A DNA stretch of 64,000 nt from Hyaloraphidium curvatum (lineage: Eukaryota; Monoblepharomycota; Hyaloraphidiomycetes; Hyaloraphidiales; Hyaloraphidiaceae), in NCBI GenBank assembly GCA_025558095.1, contig JAIVFI010000015.1, positions 558,001 through 622,000 of the forward strand, in the 5' to 3' direction. Positions 23,903 through 33,766 of the stretch are shown one piece after another; the stretch's first letter is position 1; the number at the start of each line of letters is the position of its first letter. Under the pieces are notes generated by a model. It ran no database searches, was not told where the DNA came from, and saw only the letters and a list, made by a program, of their open reading frames with translations. The position numbers and the translations under genes were made by a program.

Positions 23903-23923
23903 GCCTTTTCTGTGCTTCTACGC

Positions 23924-25039
23924 TCAATCGAAGCCCCAGAAAGCCCTCTTGGATACCCAGCTCACGTCCGGCTCCCTGTGCTCCGCGCAAGCCAGCCCTC
24001 GCCAGAACTCCTCCTCGCGCTTTCCCTCGTCGTCCAGGGTGTCATCGCGATTGCCGCGAAGCGTGAGCCGGACGAGAAAGACGCGGATGCCGAGCGCCTC
24101 GAGGCGCTGAGCCAACTTGGGGCGATCACCGGGGCTCAGGTTCCTCGTGTAGTCCTCCAGGGTGATGGTCTGGAGCGTAGGCGGAAAGAACATGGTGAGG
24201 AGGTCCGATGTGCTGGCAAGGTAGAGCGTGAGGTGCTGCAGGCCCGGAAAGGCGAGCTCTCCACGGGTACTGATGGCGGCGTTGAAGAAGTCGAAGCGCT
24301 TGATTTTGCCCGTCCAGGCGAAGAGGCGGACTTCCGAAAGGTTCGATCTGTTGATCGCCCCCCAGTATGGGATCTCATGATCAGCAATCGTAGCGCTGGC
24401 GAGGTTCCTGCAAATATTCGGAAACTTGCGGAGCGTCAAGGGCCACTTGCTATCGATGTTCAGCTGGTCGACGAGGTGGAACTCGCGAACGCGTGGCAGG
24501 GCTTCCACGCGCTTCAGGAACTTCTTGAAGGCGTTCGCCTCGGTGTCCTTCGTGAGCGAAAGCAGCTTCACCACCTCAATAGTAGCAGGGAGAGGAGCCT
24601 TGCTCTTCAGGCATTCGGGTTCGAAGCAGTCCGAAAAGCAGTCGACCGCGATCTCGAGCCTCTTGAGCGCGGCAGCGGAGGAGAGCGCCTTCCAGAAGCC
24701 CGAGAGGTCGGTCCTGATGCCCGAACTAACGACGGCCATTCGGAGCTCTTGAAGCGTAGGGGCCACCCGGTCGAGGAGCAAAGCATACGGATTTGCGCCG
24801 CCCGCATCGTGCTCCGCGAACTCGATCGAGATCCGCCGGATGTAAGCAAAGTCCGACTGCCACAAGCTGCCGCCGACAAATGAAAGCACGCGTTCTTTGA
24901 CCGGGCTCAGCGCAAACGCGAAAAAGTGGTTCTTGAAGTGCACGTCCCTGAGCAGATGCGGCAGCGCGAGAGCGCGAAGGTCGTGGCTGCACGCCGACAC
25001 GGTCGCGAGCGTTTCGAGCCAGCCCCGCCGCCTGAGCAT
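23924..25039 (-). CDS. F-box/LRR-like protein lacking a clear F-box
   Basis: Single exon, 371 aa. The N-terminus (TVSACSHDLRALALPHLLRDV) looks like the end of a fungal F-box region, followed by irregular leucine-rich repeats (LQHLTLYLASTSDLLTMF, LQTITLEDYT). The canonical LPxEL start of an F-box is not present in the gene or in the 160 bp upstream, so it is either N-terminally shortened or very divergent. F-box/LRR proteins are substrate receptors of SCF ubiquitin ligases. Function here is inferred only from this resemblance. Confidence 0.55.
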   Translation of the reverse strand: MLRRRGWLETLATVSACSHDLRALALPHLLRDVHFKNHFFAFALSPVKERVLSFVGGSLWQSDFAYIRRISIEFAEHDAGGANPYALLLDRVAPTLQELRMAVVSSGIRTDLSGFWKALSSAAALKRLEIAVDCFSDCFEPECLKSKAPLPATIEVVKLLSLTKDTEANAFKKFLKRVEALPRVREFHLVDQLNIDSKWPLTLRKFPNICRNLASATIADHEIPYWGAINRSNLSEVRLFAWTGKIKRFDFFNAAISTRGELAFPGLQHLTLYLASTSDLLTMFFPPTLQTITLEDYTRNLSPGDRPKLAQRLEALGIRVFLVRLTLRGNRDDTLDDEGKREEEFWRGLACAEHREPDVSWVSKRAFWGFD

Positions 25040-25197
25040 TTTTCCAGTGACTCGCTACAAACATGAGATTCGGCTCGCGTTGTCCGAATGTGTGCGATCA
25101 ACAGTAATCAACTATCAAGCAGTGCCTCGCTGCGTCGCCGGCATAGGAAACCACAGGTCTATGCAACATAGCAGGGATACCCGAGTCGACGCCTCCT

Positions 25198-26072
25198 TCA
25201 GAACGGGGCAGGCCAGTCCGGTCCATTCTCCAGAACCCTGCTCTTCGGCACCGGTCCCCCGTCCTTCTTGTCCAAGGCGTCCCAAACGTGTACCCAGACC
25301 CGGAACGCGAGGTAAGTGCAGTCGCCGTGCTCCTCCCGGAAGCCCGCACCGGGATCGAGGATGCCCTCACTGGTTGCGAACTTCGGGAAGCCCAGGCCAA
25401 CCCCGTCTGCGCCGAAGATGCAGTTGTCCAGGGTCAAAGTCGGCGAGCTGTCGTACGGGGAGCCGAAGCCGACCTTGGCCAGCGCCGCCGCGGTCACGAG
25501 CTGCAGGAAGAGGCTCACCCGCTCGGCCGCGTCCGCGGGGTACTCGACGAGGAGGATCCAGGTGGCTCTGCCAATGCTGAAATTGCGAGAAAAGTAGCAG
25601 GTTCCATTTGGGCCCGTTTCGCTGGTGCCGTTGGCGGTCACGGCCTTCACGTTCGGCAGCGCCGTGGGCGGCAGGCTCCCCTTTTGTCCAATGGGAATGC
25701 GCACGACCACACTACTGGCCCTCAGGCGCGCCTCCAGAATCTTGATCTGCTGCCTGTGGGCCTGGTCAGACGCGAAGAGGGCGTTCTCAAGGTTGAAGAT
25801 CTTGGAGGCGCTCGCGACGACGATCAGCTGCTTTCGTCGGCCGTCGGATCCATACGCCCATCCCGTGGGGCCAGGGCCTTTCTGGAGAGCGTCGGGAGGG
25901 CCGCGGCAGAGAGCAGGCGCATCCGGAGCGCGGAAGCCGGCGCGGCCGCGGCGGAGACGCCGCGGCCGCATCCCCTGAACCTCTGCGATTGGGTCCGGAG
26001 CTGGTGGGCGCTGGAGGAGGCATGGAAGGAGCTGGAGGCCAAGCACAAGTTCGCGAGGTCGGACGAGGCCAT
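25198..26072 (-). CDS. TRAF/MATH-like domain protein, RING-less paralogue of the 60.6-kb gene
   Basis: From about 25830 down to 25198 the translation aligns closely with the C-terminal 230 residues of the RING-TRAF protein at 60644. Shared elements are SASKIFNLENALFASD, VVVRIPIGQKGSL, ILLVEYPADAA, GFREEHGDCTYLAFRVWVHV and a DWPAPF ending. This is a short coiled coil plus a TRAF/MATH-like beta sandwich. Upstream, an ATG at 26072 opens a frame that does not match the RING or zinc fingers, and the joining intron is unresolved. The region beyond 26100 is repeats. It is either a RING-less variant or a truncated copy. Confidence 0.5.
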
Positions 26073-26236
26073 GCTCTCCCTCTGGAGAAGGAAGTAGGTC
26101 TTGTTGAATCTGTGTCGCGTGTCTATACCCGCGCAATTGCGCAACCTGTACCCGAAACCTTGCCCAACCAGGCGAACAAATCCGTCCAGAGACAATCCAC
26201 AAAGCCACGCCGCAGATCCGCCATGACCCACACCCC

Positions 26237-26276
26237 GTCCGCCGATCCGTCCGCCGATCCGTCCGCCGATCCGTCC
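26237..26276. repeat. 12-bp tandem repeat
   Basis: Three and a third perfect copies of GTCCGCCGATCC. Confidence 0.95.
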
Positions 26277-26624
26277 ACTGTGATCACGCGCATTGGCGTG
26301 TTGTGCCGAGCCGCCATCAGGCGCACCCCGAGCCGCCACCGGGCTGCCGCCGGCGGCCGTCCACGGGGGAAAGAACTGGGCGCGAAACGTCATATACGCC
26401 CTGCTGCCCTGTAGCTCGGGGCTTCGCCCCTCGCCCAGACCGCTCGCTGCGCTCGCGGGGGCCGCTCCGCGGCAAAAGCTTGCAGGCAGGTAGCGGCGGG
26501 AGACGTGCGTGCCTGCGGCGGCGGGGTACGTGCCCGCTGGCGCGGGGCTCGCTGGCGCTCGCGGGCCGCTCCGCGGCAAAGCTACATGGCAGGTAGCGCC
26601 GGGGGGAGCGATGCCAGCAGCCAG

Positions 26625-26674
26625 ACGACCTGGAATCAGAGACCATTCGCCGCGCGACCTGGAATCAGTGACCA
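26625..26674. repeat. Pair of 21-bp direct repeats
   Basis: Two copies of a 21-bp unit with core CGACCTGGAATCAG, differing at two positions, separated by 8 bp. Confidence 0.9.
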
Positions 26675-26902
26675 CCAGACTCGGAGGCATGTGGACAGTT
26701 CGGGGAGATCGGACGACGTCGATGGGAGGCAAAAAAGGCAGCTCTAGACCACATGCAAACCAGGTCGCACAACATAGATGTCCAAAGACTTTGGTTTATT
26801 TGAGTTTTAGAGGAAGATAACCTTCCGCGTCAGACTGGTGGCGGACGGGGTGGTTGCACTCCGGAACCTACGGAAATAAGAGAGGAGCAGCTGCTTCGTT
26901 CT

Positions 26903-27639
26903 TTAGCCCGCGCCAGGGCACGAGTTCGGGTCCTTCGCGTAGAACGTGAAGCCGTCCTTGAAGATCCCGGTGGTTGGCTCCGAGCAGGCGCTCCAGCCGT
27001 TGCACGTGCTTTGGCCGTTGTACTCGACGTAAAGGCAGCTCGGGGCGCCGCCGCAGGCCGCCTGGCACGCGGCCAGGGTGTCGGCGCTGCCGAGGCTGAG
27101 GGGGTCCCCGTCGCCGCACCCGGTGTTGGCCCCACCGCACTGCGTGAAGGTGGGGGCGGCGTAGCGGCGGTACAGGGCGCCCTGGGAGCCGTAGGTGACG
27201 CAGGCTACCGAGTTGGCCGGGGCATCGGGGTACGCGTATTCGCCTGGGCGCGGGTGGTGGGGAATGACGACGGGGAGCAAGTCAAGGGCGGAGAGGGATC
27301 GCCGTGGGCAGCACCGCTGTTAGCTCGCGTCGGGGGAAGAGCGGCCGGCAACGTACAGAAGGATGACGCGGGGCAGCCGCCGCAGCCGCGCCTGAACAGC
27401 ACGGCAGTGGGGGCTTGATCAGCCGTCTTGGCGCCCACGGGGCTGACGCGCGGCCGGGGTGCGGATCGTCGCGGCGGACGATGGAGGGAGGCCAGGGCAA
27501 CGCGCACACGGTTCCCCGAGCAAAGTCAGCGCCGCGGAGGGGGGATGTCGGGGGCAATCAATCACCTCGCGGCTGCGCCGGTCAGCACGGCGGAGAGGGC
27601 GAACATCGCCGCCAGCAGAAAGAAGTTCCCGCGGGCCAT
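26903..27639 (-). CDS. Secreted Cys-rich (PAN/apple-like) protein
   Basis: Complement of 26903..27243, 27357..27442 and 27566..27639; introns of 113 and 123 nt; 166 aa. The first exon is a signal peptide (ARGNFFLLAAMFALSAVL). The second exon carries FRRGCGGCP. The third starts with EYAYPDAPANSVACVTYGSQ and ALYRRYAAP, then a Cys-rich C-terminal part (TLAACQAACGGAPSCLYVEY) typical of PAN/apple or WSC-like modules. The N-terminal two exons and the start of exon 3 are paralogous to the gene at 54017, including Cys residues and exon order. Likely secreted or cell-surface; function unknown. Confidence 0.7.
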
Positions 27640-28308
27640 GTCGCAATCGTCGTCGCTGGCTTTCGTTCTCGACTGTCGGAGTGGCGCAGGGCGATTCCGC
27701 GTGTCGGAGAACACCAATCGTTGACGGCGGTGCAATTCGCTCGCATCGGGCTCATTGCCGCCGAGCCGCACCTCATGGTCCCTTGCGGGCTTGCCGCACC
27801 CGAGGCCCGAGTCTGTTCGCAACCCATAGCCACCCTTCGAGTGGGAAGGGGCACCAAAATTGAAAGCATGATGATCGGACCGTCCAGGAGGTGCACTTGG
27901 GCGCGGAGGACGGCAAGAGACGAGTGCCCGTTTATGGGGCCGCACCGAGGCCCAGGCCCGGCAACCGCCCGTTCTGCCCTTGCGCACAGACCAAAAGACC
28001 AGTCCACAAACCCCAAGACCCGCCGAGCACAGGCTCTCGCGGTCTGATCGACATACGTCCGCAATCCGTACCCGTTCGAGTGGAAATGGTCCGCCGAACA
28101 CTGCATCGGGTTTGTGAATGTCCGAGATCGGGCGGCAGGAGGCGAAGAAAGAGCAGCAAAACGCAGTTTCTATGGATGAACAGTTCCAGGCAGTCGGACT
28201 AAAAGCACTCGCAAAGCGGATCGAGACTTCCATGACCTTGATCGAGAGGCGCGGGGCCGCCACGCATGTCTGTCCACGACAGCAGTCCCCTCCCCAAAAG
28301 GGAGGAGA
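27640..28308. other. Intergenic, no gene seen
   Basis: About 670 bp between the secreted gene and the transporter gene. Two loosely similar segments (TTCCCACTCGAAGGG near 27830 and TTTCCACTCGAACGGG near 28080 on the minus strand) suggest an old duplication. Open frames overlap in all phases and none is convincing. Confidence 0.4.
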
Positions 28309-29426
28309 TCAACCACCCACGGCCACGCCGAACGCCCTGCCGACGCCGTACGTGACCGCCATGGCCAGCCAGCCCCCCAACAGCACCCTGATGGCGGCCC
28401 GCAGCGGCGGCGCACCCCCCAAAACGGCCCCCATGGTCCCGAAGAATGCCAGCGCGAGGCTCGAGACGCCGATAATTGTCAGCAGCCTCGCCAGAAAGTT
28501 GTGTATGAAGCTCCCCGCGAGGAGCGGTATCGCCGCTCCGACGGAGAAGCTCAGCGCGCTCGTCCACGCGGCCTGGAACGGCCTCGACAGCGCGCCGACG
28601 TCGATCCCCAGCTCGTCCCTGGCGTGGTGCTCGACAATCTCGTCGATGGACTTGGCGTGGATCTCCTCGGCCACCTGGCGCGCGAGCTCGGGGCGCAGGC
28701 CGCGGTTGATGTAGATGGCCACGAGCTCCTCGAGCTCGGCGCGGCGGTGGTCGGGGCCCTTGAGGAACTCGGCGCGCTCGCGGCGGAGGTCGGCGACTTC
28801 GGCGTCCTTTTGGGAGGAGACGCTGACGTATTCGCCTGGAGGGGGGGGGGGGCGGGGGTCAGACGTGGCCTGATCCGAAATGAAATCGGGGCTGCGATGC
28901 ACGCACCTGCGGCCATGGACAATGCACCGGCCACCATGCCGCTCAGGCCGGTCAGGACCATGAGCTGCAGCTCGTCCGCGCCGCCCGAGACGCCCATCAG
29001 CAGCGAGGCGGTCGACACCAGGCCGTCGTTGGCGCCCAGCACGCACGCCCTCAGCCAGGGTGCCCGCGACGAGTAGTGGCTGTGGCCGTACTGCTCGGTC
29101 GGAAGGTCCTCGATCGGCACCTCCGATCCGGCGTCCGACGCTGGGGGGTTCTCGGGCGACGCCCGGCTGGCCTCGACGTCGCCGGCCGGGTGCGGGGGCT
29201 GCAGGCCGCGCAGCTTGCGCAGCGTGGCGATGCCGAGGATGCCGCCGCCGTCGGGCGCCTTCGCCTCGGGCGCCAGCGTGATGTCCTGCGGCAGCGGCAC
29301 GGCCGACGGGCGCGAGCGCAGCACGGCCGGCGGCGGCGGCGACGGGTCCGCGGCGTCCCCGTCCGCGGCGACCTCCGCAGAAGCGGCGGCCTCCTCCTTC
29401 GATGCCATTTCCGGCTGCTCAGACAT
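28309..29426 (-). CDS. CCC1/VIT-type vacuolar iron/manganese transporter
   Basis: Complement of 28309..28835 and 28907..29426, one 71-nt intron (with a poly-G tract on the plus strand), 348 aa. A disordered N-terminus of about 110 residues precedes the family hallmark region: LRACVLGANDGLVSTASLLMGVSG (first membrane helix) and LTGLSGMVAGALSMAAGEYVSVSSQKD, the latter completed by splicing. A metal-binding cytosolic helical domain (RRAELEELVAIYINRGL, ELARQVAEEIHAKS) and three more hydrophobic helices follow. CCC1/VIT1 proteins move Fe2+ or Mn2+ into the vacuole in exchange for protons. All key parts are present and the length is normal apart from the long N-terminus. Confidence 0.92.
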
Positions 29427-29574
29427 GGTTGAGTGGGACTTCTCCGTGACTCCTGTTCAGGTGAGTTTTGGCGCAGCGCGAGATCTTGGTCAGCGCCGGA
29501 TCCCAGCTGCCCGGCTCCTCGGCTCAGCTGCTTCGAACCCTCGCATTGCTCTTAAATCGCCTCCCTGACTTCCG

Positions 29575-30498
29575 ATGGCCTCCGATGTGCCGGCCGCCGG
29601 CGGGCCCGGCCCCCCCAAGGAGCTCCCGGCCCCAACCACCGCGACCTACAAGGTCCTCTGGCTCCTCACGTCCCCGCTCCCGCTGCCGACAATTTCCGCC
29701 CTCCTGCCCCCGGGCTACGCGCCAGTCAACCCCCTGCCCGGCCAGGACCCCTGGAACAAGGCCTCCGGCCACCCGCTGTTCCTGGAGCTGGGCGAGGAGG
29801 TCGACTCCGTTGCCTCGGGCTTCATAATCGGGAACTTTGGCGAGGCCAAGATCGAGGTGCCCTCCGTGCTCCCGCCCGGCGCCCCCGCCGAACGGGCGGC
29901 AAAGTGGCCCGGCGGCGCGGGGCTGCTATACAAGCTGCGGATCGACATGGACGCGGGCTTGGTGATGTCCAGCGGGGCCCGATGGGGCTTCGGGCTCGAC
30001 GCGTATTCGTCGCGCATCTCGTGGACCAAGGACTCGAGCGCGCACAGGTACTCGGTGGAGGCGCGGGAGGAGTCCCTCCTGTGGCGCGCCGCCGCGGCGC
30101 CGTTCCGCCTCTTCTCGGGCGCCAAACCCGCGCCGGCGGACCGCACCGTCTACTCCGCGGACCTCAAAGTGGTCGCATCGCTCCCCGGCGTCTCATTCCC
30201 GGACCTCGAGGCCGGCAAGCACCCGGATTTGCCCCCCTGGGCCGCCCCGCTCGCAGCGCGCGTGCGGGCCGCGACCTCGGCCGCGTGGCAGCCCGCCTCT
30301 TCCCCCGAAAAGGTGGCCAGGCACTACTACGACTACCGGTCCGCCAAGATCACGGCGATCGTGGATGGCACGGCCGAGTTTTCGGCGGGGGTGCTGGGGG
30401 GGAAGCTGCCGGCGAAGGTGGCGGTGAGGGGGGTGGAGGTCGAGATCGGGTGGCGGTCGACGTACCCTGCGGGGTTCAAGGAGGCGGGGTTGGAGTGA
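29575..30498 (+). CDS. Acetoacetate-decarboxylase-like protein
   Basis: Single exon, 307 aa, starting at ATG 29575 only 148 bp from the divergent transporter gene. The N-terminal pattern (YKVLWLLTSPLPLPTISALLPPGY) followed by a beta-rich core (ASGFIIGNFGEAKIEVPSVL, GFGLDAYSSRISW, TVYSADLKVVASLPG) resembles the ADC-like beta-barrel superfamily common in fungi. The catalytic Lys cannot be assigned with confidence, so enzymatic activity is unproven. No signal peptide or membrane helix. An uncharacterised ADC-fold protein is the safest description. Confidence 0.55.
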   Translation: MASDVPAAGGPGPPKELPAPTTATYKVLWLLTSPLPLPTISALLPPGYAPVNPLPGQDPWNKASGHPLFLELGEEVDSVASGFIIGNFGEAKIEVPSVLPPGAPAERAAKWPGGAGLLYKLRIDMDAGLVMSSGARWGFGLDAYSSRISWTKDSSAHRYSVEAREESLLWRAAAAPFRLFSGAKPAPADRTVYSADLKVVASLPGVSFPDLEAGKHPDLPPWAAPLAARVRAATSAAWQPASSPEKVARHYYDYRSAKITAIVDGTAEFSAGVLGGKLPAKVAVRGVEVEIGWRSTYPAGFKEAGLE

Positions 30499-30975
30499 GC
30501 GCCGACATCGGAGGTTTTTCAATGACGATCGCTGCGGCGTGCGCCTTCTGCCAGTGCGTTGCTCGTCCGGGACCGGTCCACACCGCGGATTAATTGAATC
30601 CGCTGCCGTAGCTCGCCGCGCCTTTCGGATCTAGTATTTTGGCATCATTGGGCTTTGCGCGATTGGTGGGAGGGCGAGGAAAACTGATGGCGATGGCGCT
30701 AAGGGGGGCCCTGGACTTGGGGCCAACGCGTGGATACCAGGACTCGTCGGGCTGCAATAGTGCACCAAGAATGTTTCCGACATGTTTCGAACTTGCACGC
30801 TGAACCCAACAAGAAGCACATCAACACTACGCAAAGATGCACGGCCCCATGCAGGCAAAGGACCTCGATCGGGGCGTTTACTTTTTCCGGGTGCTCCGCA
30901 TTTTGGGAGGCCCGCTGGCTTGTCTGACGGCAACTGAGTCCTGCCATCAGCAGCCCCTTGGCTTAGTCGTCGCAC
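30499..30975. other. Intergenic between converging genes
   Basis: About 480 bp, relatively AT-rich for the window. No gene, RNA or repeat recognised. Confidence 0.45.
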
Positions 30976-31743
30976 CTAGGTGCGCTTCGCGGTGGTCGTG
31001 CGCTTCCTTGCGGTCGTGCGCTTCTCGGCGGGCGGCAGTCCCACCCAAGGGACGCACGGTGACCCGCGCTGGGCAGGCGGGCAGTTTGCCGCCGTCCTCG
31101 CCGAGGAAATGATGCCCGGGCTGGCGAACGACGAGTATTCGCACGCGTTGCCCTGGACCCTGCACTCGCCCGTGGCGGGGTTGAAGTTGACGGTGTTGCA
31201 GAAGAGTCCTTCCGCGCGGCACGCGTACTCGCAACGCCGCAGGTCCGCCGTGTGCACGATCTTCAGCGGGTGGCCGCAGCACGTGCGGCCGGAGGGGCAG
31301 GCGACGAAAGGGCGCGCACCGGGCGGCGGCGGCGGCGGGGCAGGGCAGCCGACGGCGGGGCACGCGGCGAGGGACGTGCGGAAGATGACGCCGGGGGCCG
31401 AGCGCGTCGACCGCGTGCAGTCCTCGCCGTAGAACCTGCAGTTGCGTGTGGCGGGATCCCAGCTGAAGAAGCTGCAGGAACTGCTCACGGTGCACCCCGA
31501 CTGGCAGGCCTCGGCGGTGGTGGCTGTCGCCCACGACTCCCAGCCATCGCAACAAGTGAGCCCGGTGCCGCAGTCGCGGTAGGTGTAGCAGTCGTGGAAC
31601 AGGCCGCTCGAGTGGGTGTTCGGCGCTACCAGTGCCGCCGCCGTCGCGTTGCCCGGGAGGGCGGGCGCCGTCGCCGTCGCGGTCACTCCGCTCAGCGCCG
31701 CCGCGAGCAGTACCGCCAGCGCGGCGGCCGCGGCGGGCGGCAT
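30976..31743 (-). CDS. Secreted protein with two PAN/apple-like Cys modules and basic tail
   Basis: Single exon, 255 aa from ATG 31743, which begins a signal peptide (AAAALAVLLAAALSGVTATA); longer upstream frame lacks a signal. Two Cys-rich modules: CGTGLTCCDGWESWATATT with EACQSGCTVSSSCSFFSWDPATRNC, and CGHPLKIVHTADLRRCEYAC with LFCNTVNFNPATGECRV. Each has the spacing of PAN/apple-type folds (Cys-x3-Cys helix followed by Cys-x-Phe-x-W/N-x-Cys). They are separated by a Pro linker. The C-terminus is an Arg/Lys/Thr-repeat tail (KRTTARKRTTTAKRT). Extracellular carbohydrate or protein binding is inferred. Confidence 0.7.
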   Translation of the reverse strand: MPPAAAAALAVLLAAALSGVTATATAPALPGNATAAALVAPNTHSSGLFHDCYTYRDCGTGLTCCDGWESWATATTAEACQSGCTVSSSCSFFSWDPATRNCRFYGEDCTRSTRSAPGVIFRTSLAACPAVGCPAPPPPPPGARPFVACPSGRTCCGHPLKIVHTADLRRCEYACRAEGLFCNTVNFNPATGECRVQGNACEYSSFASPGIISSARTAANCPPAQRGSPCVPWVGLPPAEKRTTARKRTTTAKRT

Positions 31744-32138
31744 GGTCGCACCTTCGACGGGGGCTGGTGGCTGATGCGGGCGCCGCTGGGGAGTGGGGGA
31801 CAGCGGCTGATGAGCCGCTTTCGGCCTCATTTCGCGGCTCGGCGACCTCCCACCGACCGCCGACCGCACCCATGGCATCTTTGCGCTTCCTTTTTTCATC
31901 AGCATCTAACATTGTTGGGCTCGATGTGCGCTCGGTAGGACCGCGGGAAGGCCGCTGTCGGCGAGGACGATTGGGCGATGTTTCCGCCGCCCGTGATTCG
32001 ACGCCAAGGTGGGGATTCGTCGAGAGGCTCCTCGGGGTGCAGGTGCGCTTAATTGAATGCTGCATCATCTATTGACGGAGGGTACAAAGCTCCTTGGGCG
32101 ATCCGTGCTCCTCTCCGTCCCGTGCTATTCAAACGCAA
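31744..32138. other. Intergenic, no gene seen
   Basis: Upstream of the PAN-like gene and downstream of the next membrane-protein gene; likely regulatory and 3' UTR sequence. Nothing else recognised. Confidence 0.4.
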
Positions 32139-33581
32139 TCAATCGTACAGCGGACAAAATGACTCGATGGTAAACCTGACGCCTGCGCCCTTGAGCAGCG
32201 TGAACAGGCCCACGCACACGGTGAACAGCGTGACCAGGAGCGCCCTCACGAACCCCGGGCCGACGTCGATCCCCGCCACGCGGGCCGTGTAGGGTGCTCC
32301 GTCCGCGCAGAGGCGGAGCTGGCGGAGCCGCGCGCGCAGCGTCGGGAGGGCGGGGTGCGAGGGGTCGGCGCGGGCGGCGAGGTCGGCAAGCTGCTTCTCG
32401 GCGAGGGCAAAGAGGCGGGTGACCTTGTATACCTGGGCGTTGCTCGCGGTGAAGTTGAGGAGGGCGGCGAGGAGCTCTCCGAAGCCAAAGATGGGGTAAC
32501 CGATAAGCCACATTGGCAGGCAGCTTCCGGTGGAGACGAAGACGATTCCAAAGACGAAAAAAGTCAGGATGACCATCGATGTCGAGGTAATGAACCGTTC
32601 GATGGTGGACAATCTGCCTTGCCACTCCAAGACAAGAAACCCGTGAAGCGAAGTGAACGTCTCTTCCTTGCGAAGGTCGGCACAATCGCCGGCTGATTGG
32701 GCGGGAACCGAGAGCCGGTTACGGAACCGGCCGACGAGGTCTTGCAGGGAGAGGAGAGCAGCTTGGTGGTGCAAACGGAGGGAAAGCTCCAGTGCCTTCA
32801 TCCCCGGTCTGAGGCAAGCAACGCAGACGGAATAACAAAAAGAGTGCAATGTGTTGAGAGCCACGAAAAGCACCGCAAGTGCGGTGCTCCAGCCGGTGGT
32901 CCAAGTCAGCGAAATGTAGGCACCGTACAGAGCGGTCGAAGTGGGCACAAAGCCGCTGACCGCCAAAGCGCCGACCAATTCGTACGCGACCTCGAGCAGC
33001 CGTCCGAGCCCGACGCCTCCGGGCAAGCTCCCCGCACAAGTGGCCGCAGGGCACGGGCATAGGCCGGCGGGGACGTCCGCATCGTGGCGCAGTAGGGAAA
33101 GAGAGGGCTTTCGCCGTGCGAGCTCGGCCCAGAGAGCCAGCTGCGTCAGGGGATGATGCGGCGGGTCCCGAGAATGCCTGAAAGAAGCATCCAAGGACGG
33201 CGCGGCCAGGATGCTTGGCGTTAGACCGACGAGGAAGACCGCGGTTCCTGCAGCAAGCTGAGTCGTTCCGAATACTGGAATAGCGGAGCGGAAAGCCCAG
33301 CCCGTCGCGATGATGAGCGTCATCTCGACCACCAGGAGCGCGGAAACGGTGAGGAGCTGGGTGAGCGGCGCGAGCGCAAACTGGAGGCGCGTGATTCCTC
33401 TGAGGAGGGGGGTGGGGAGCGCGCCCAGCAGCCAGGCGCGGGTACGCGAGACGCGCAGCTCCGCGGCCGGGTCCGCGGGCAGAGGTGCCAGCGGCGATTC
33501 GCTGGCCGGCAGGTCGGGGAAAAGCAGGAGGAATTCGTCGGGAGTGAAGCAGAGAGGCGAAACGGGCTGTGGTGTCTCCAT
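32139..33581 (-). CDS. Seven-hydrophobic-segment membrane protein, family copy B (intact)
   Basis: Single exon, 480 aa. A cytosolic-type N-terminus carries the family LFP motif (EFLLLFPDLPASES). Hydrophobic segments lie near residues 75-98, 105-125, 200-225, 230-255, 330-350, 355-380 and 450-470. A loop after the second carries HPLTQLALWAEL and CPCPAATCAGSLPG. A long helical loop (RLHHQAALLSLQDLV) separates segments 4 and 5. The protein ends shortly after segment 7 with LLKGAGVRFTIESFC. Layout and the C-terminal signature are shared with copies D and F. No named family is recognised; the topology resembles gustatory-receptor-like proteins, which is inference from hydropathy only. A receptor or channel at a membrane is the best guess. 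Confidence 0.7.
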   Translation of the reverse strand: METPQPVSPLCFTPDEFLLLFPDLPASESPLAPLPADPAAELRVSRTRAWLLGALPTPLLRGITRLQFALAPLTQLLTVSALLVVEMTLIIATGWAFRSAIPVFGTTQLAAGTAVFLVGLTPSILAAPSLDASFRHSRDPPHHPLTQLALWAELARRKPSLSLLRHDADVPAGLCPCPAATCAGSLPGGVGLGRLLEVAYELVGALAVSGFVPTSTALYGAYISLTWTTGWSTALAVLFVALNTLHSFCYSVCVACLRPGMKALELSLRLHHQAALLSLQDLVGRFRNRLSVPAQSAGDCADLRKEETFTSLHGFLVLEWQGRLSTIERFITSTSMVILTFFVFGIVFVSTGSCLPMWLIGYPIFGFGELLAALLNFTASNAQVYKVTRLFALAEKQLADLAARADPSHPALPTLRARLRQLRLCADGAPYTARVAGIDVGPGFVRALLVTLFTVCVGLFTLLKGAGVRFTIESFCPLYD

Positions 33582-33766
33582 CGTTGCGGGTCCGTGGGCG
33601 CGTGCACAACGCCGCGGGAGGGGCAGTCGGCCGGTGTGTCAACAGGGGGACACAACGCCGTCAGATCGTTTCGGAAGTGTCCTTGGCGGAAGAGGCCAGG
33701 CCGTGGGCGCAGGGCGCCAGGTTGAGTAGACGGGTGGTGGTGGGGCTGTTTCGGCCCATGGCCGTG

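Larger units (their letters stand above)
26101..26902. repeat. Repeat-rich intergenic region with GC hairpins
   Basis: Holds several unrelated small repeats and no gene. There is a 12-bp tandem repeat at 26237..26276 and a perfect hairpin GGGGCTTCGCCCC at 26418..26430. Two imperfect direct copies of a roughly 55-bp GC-rich module lie at 26442..26497 and 26547..26600; each contains GCTCGC/GCGCTCGC and CCGCTCCGCGG inverted repeats. A 21-bp direct repeat (CGACCTGGAATCAG core) occurs at 26625..26645 and 26654..26674. The 3' part has an AT-rich stretch before the next gene. Confidence 0.7.

Noticed and set aside
23924-25039. Complete F-box protein
   Set aside because: The F-box start motif is absent in the gene and upstream, so only an F-box/LRR-like description is given.
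26237-26276. CRISPR-like or regulatory meaning of the 12-bp tandem repeat
   Set aside because: Directly adjoining copies without spacers; simple minisatellite.
26411-26600. tRNA or other structured RNA gene in the GC-hairpin repeats
   Set aside because: No cloverleaf, T-loop GTTC-type sequence or promoter boxes could be fitted.
27415-28263. Frames of about 210-230 codons on both strands
   Set aside because: All frames are open by base composition and overlap the signal-peptide exon of a supported gene.
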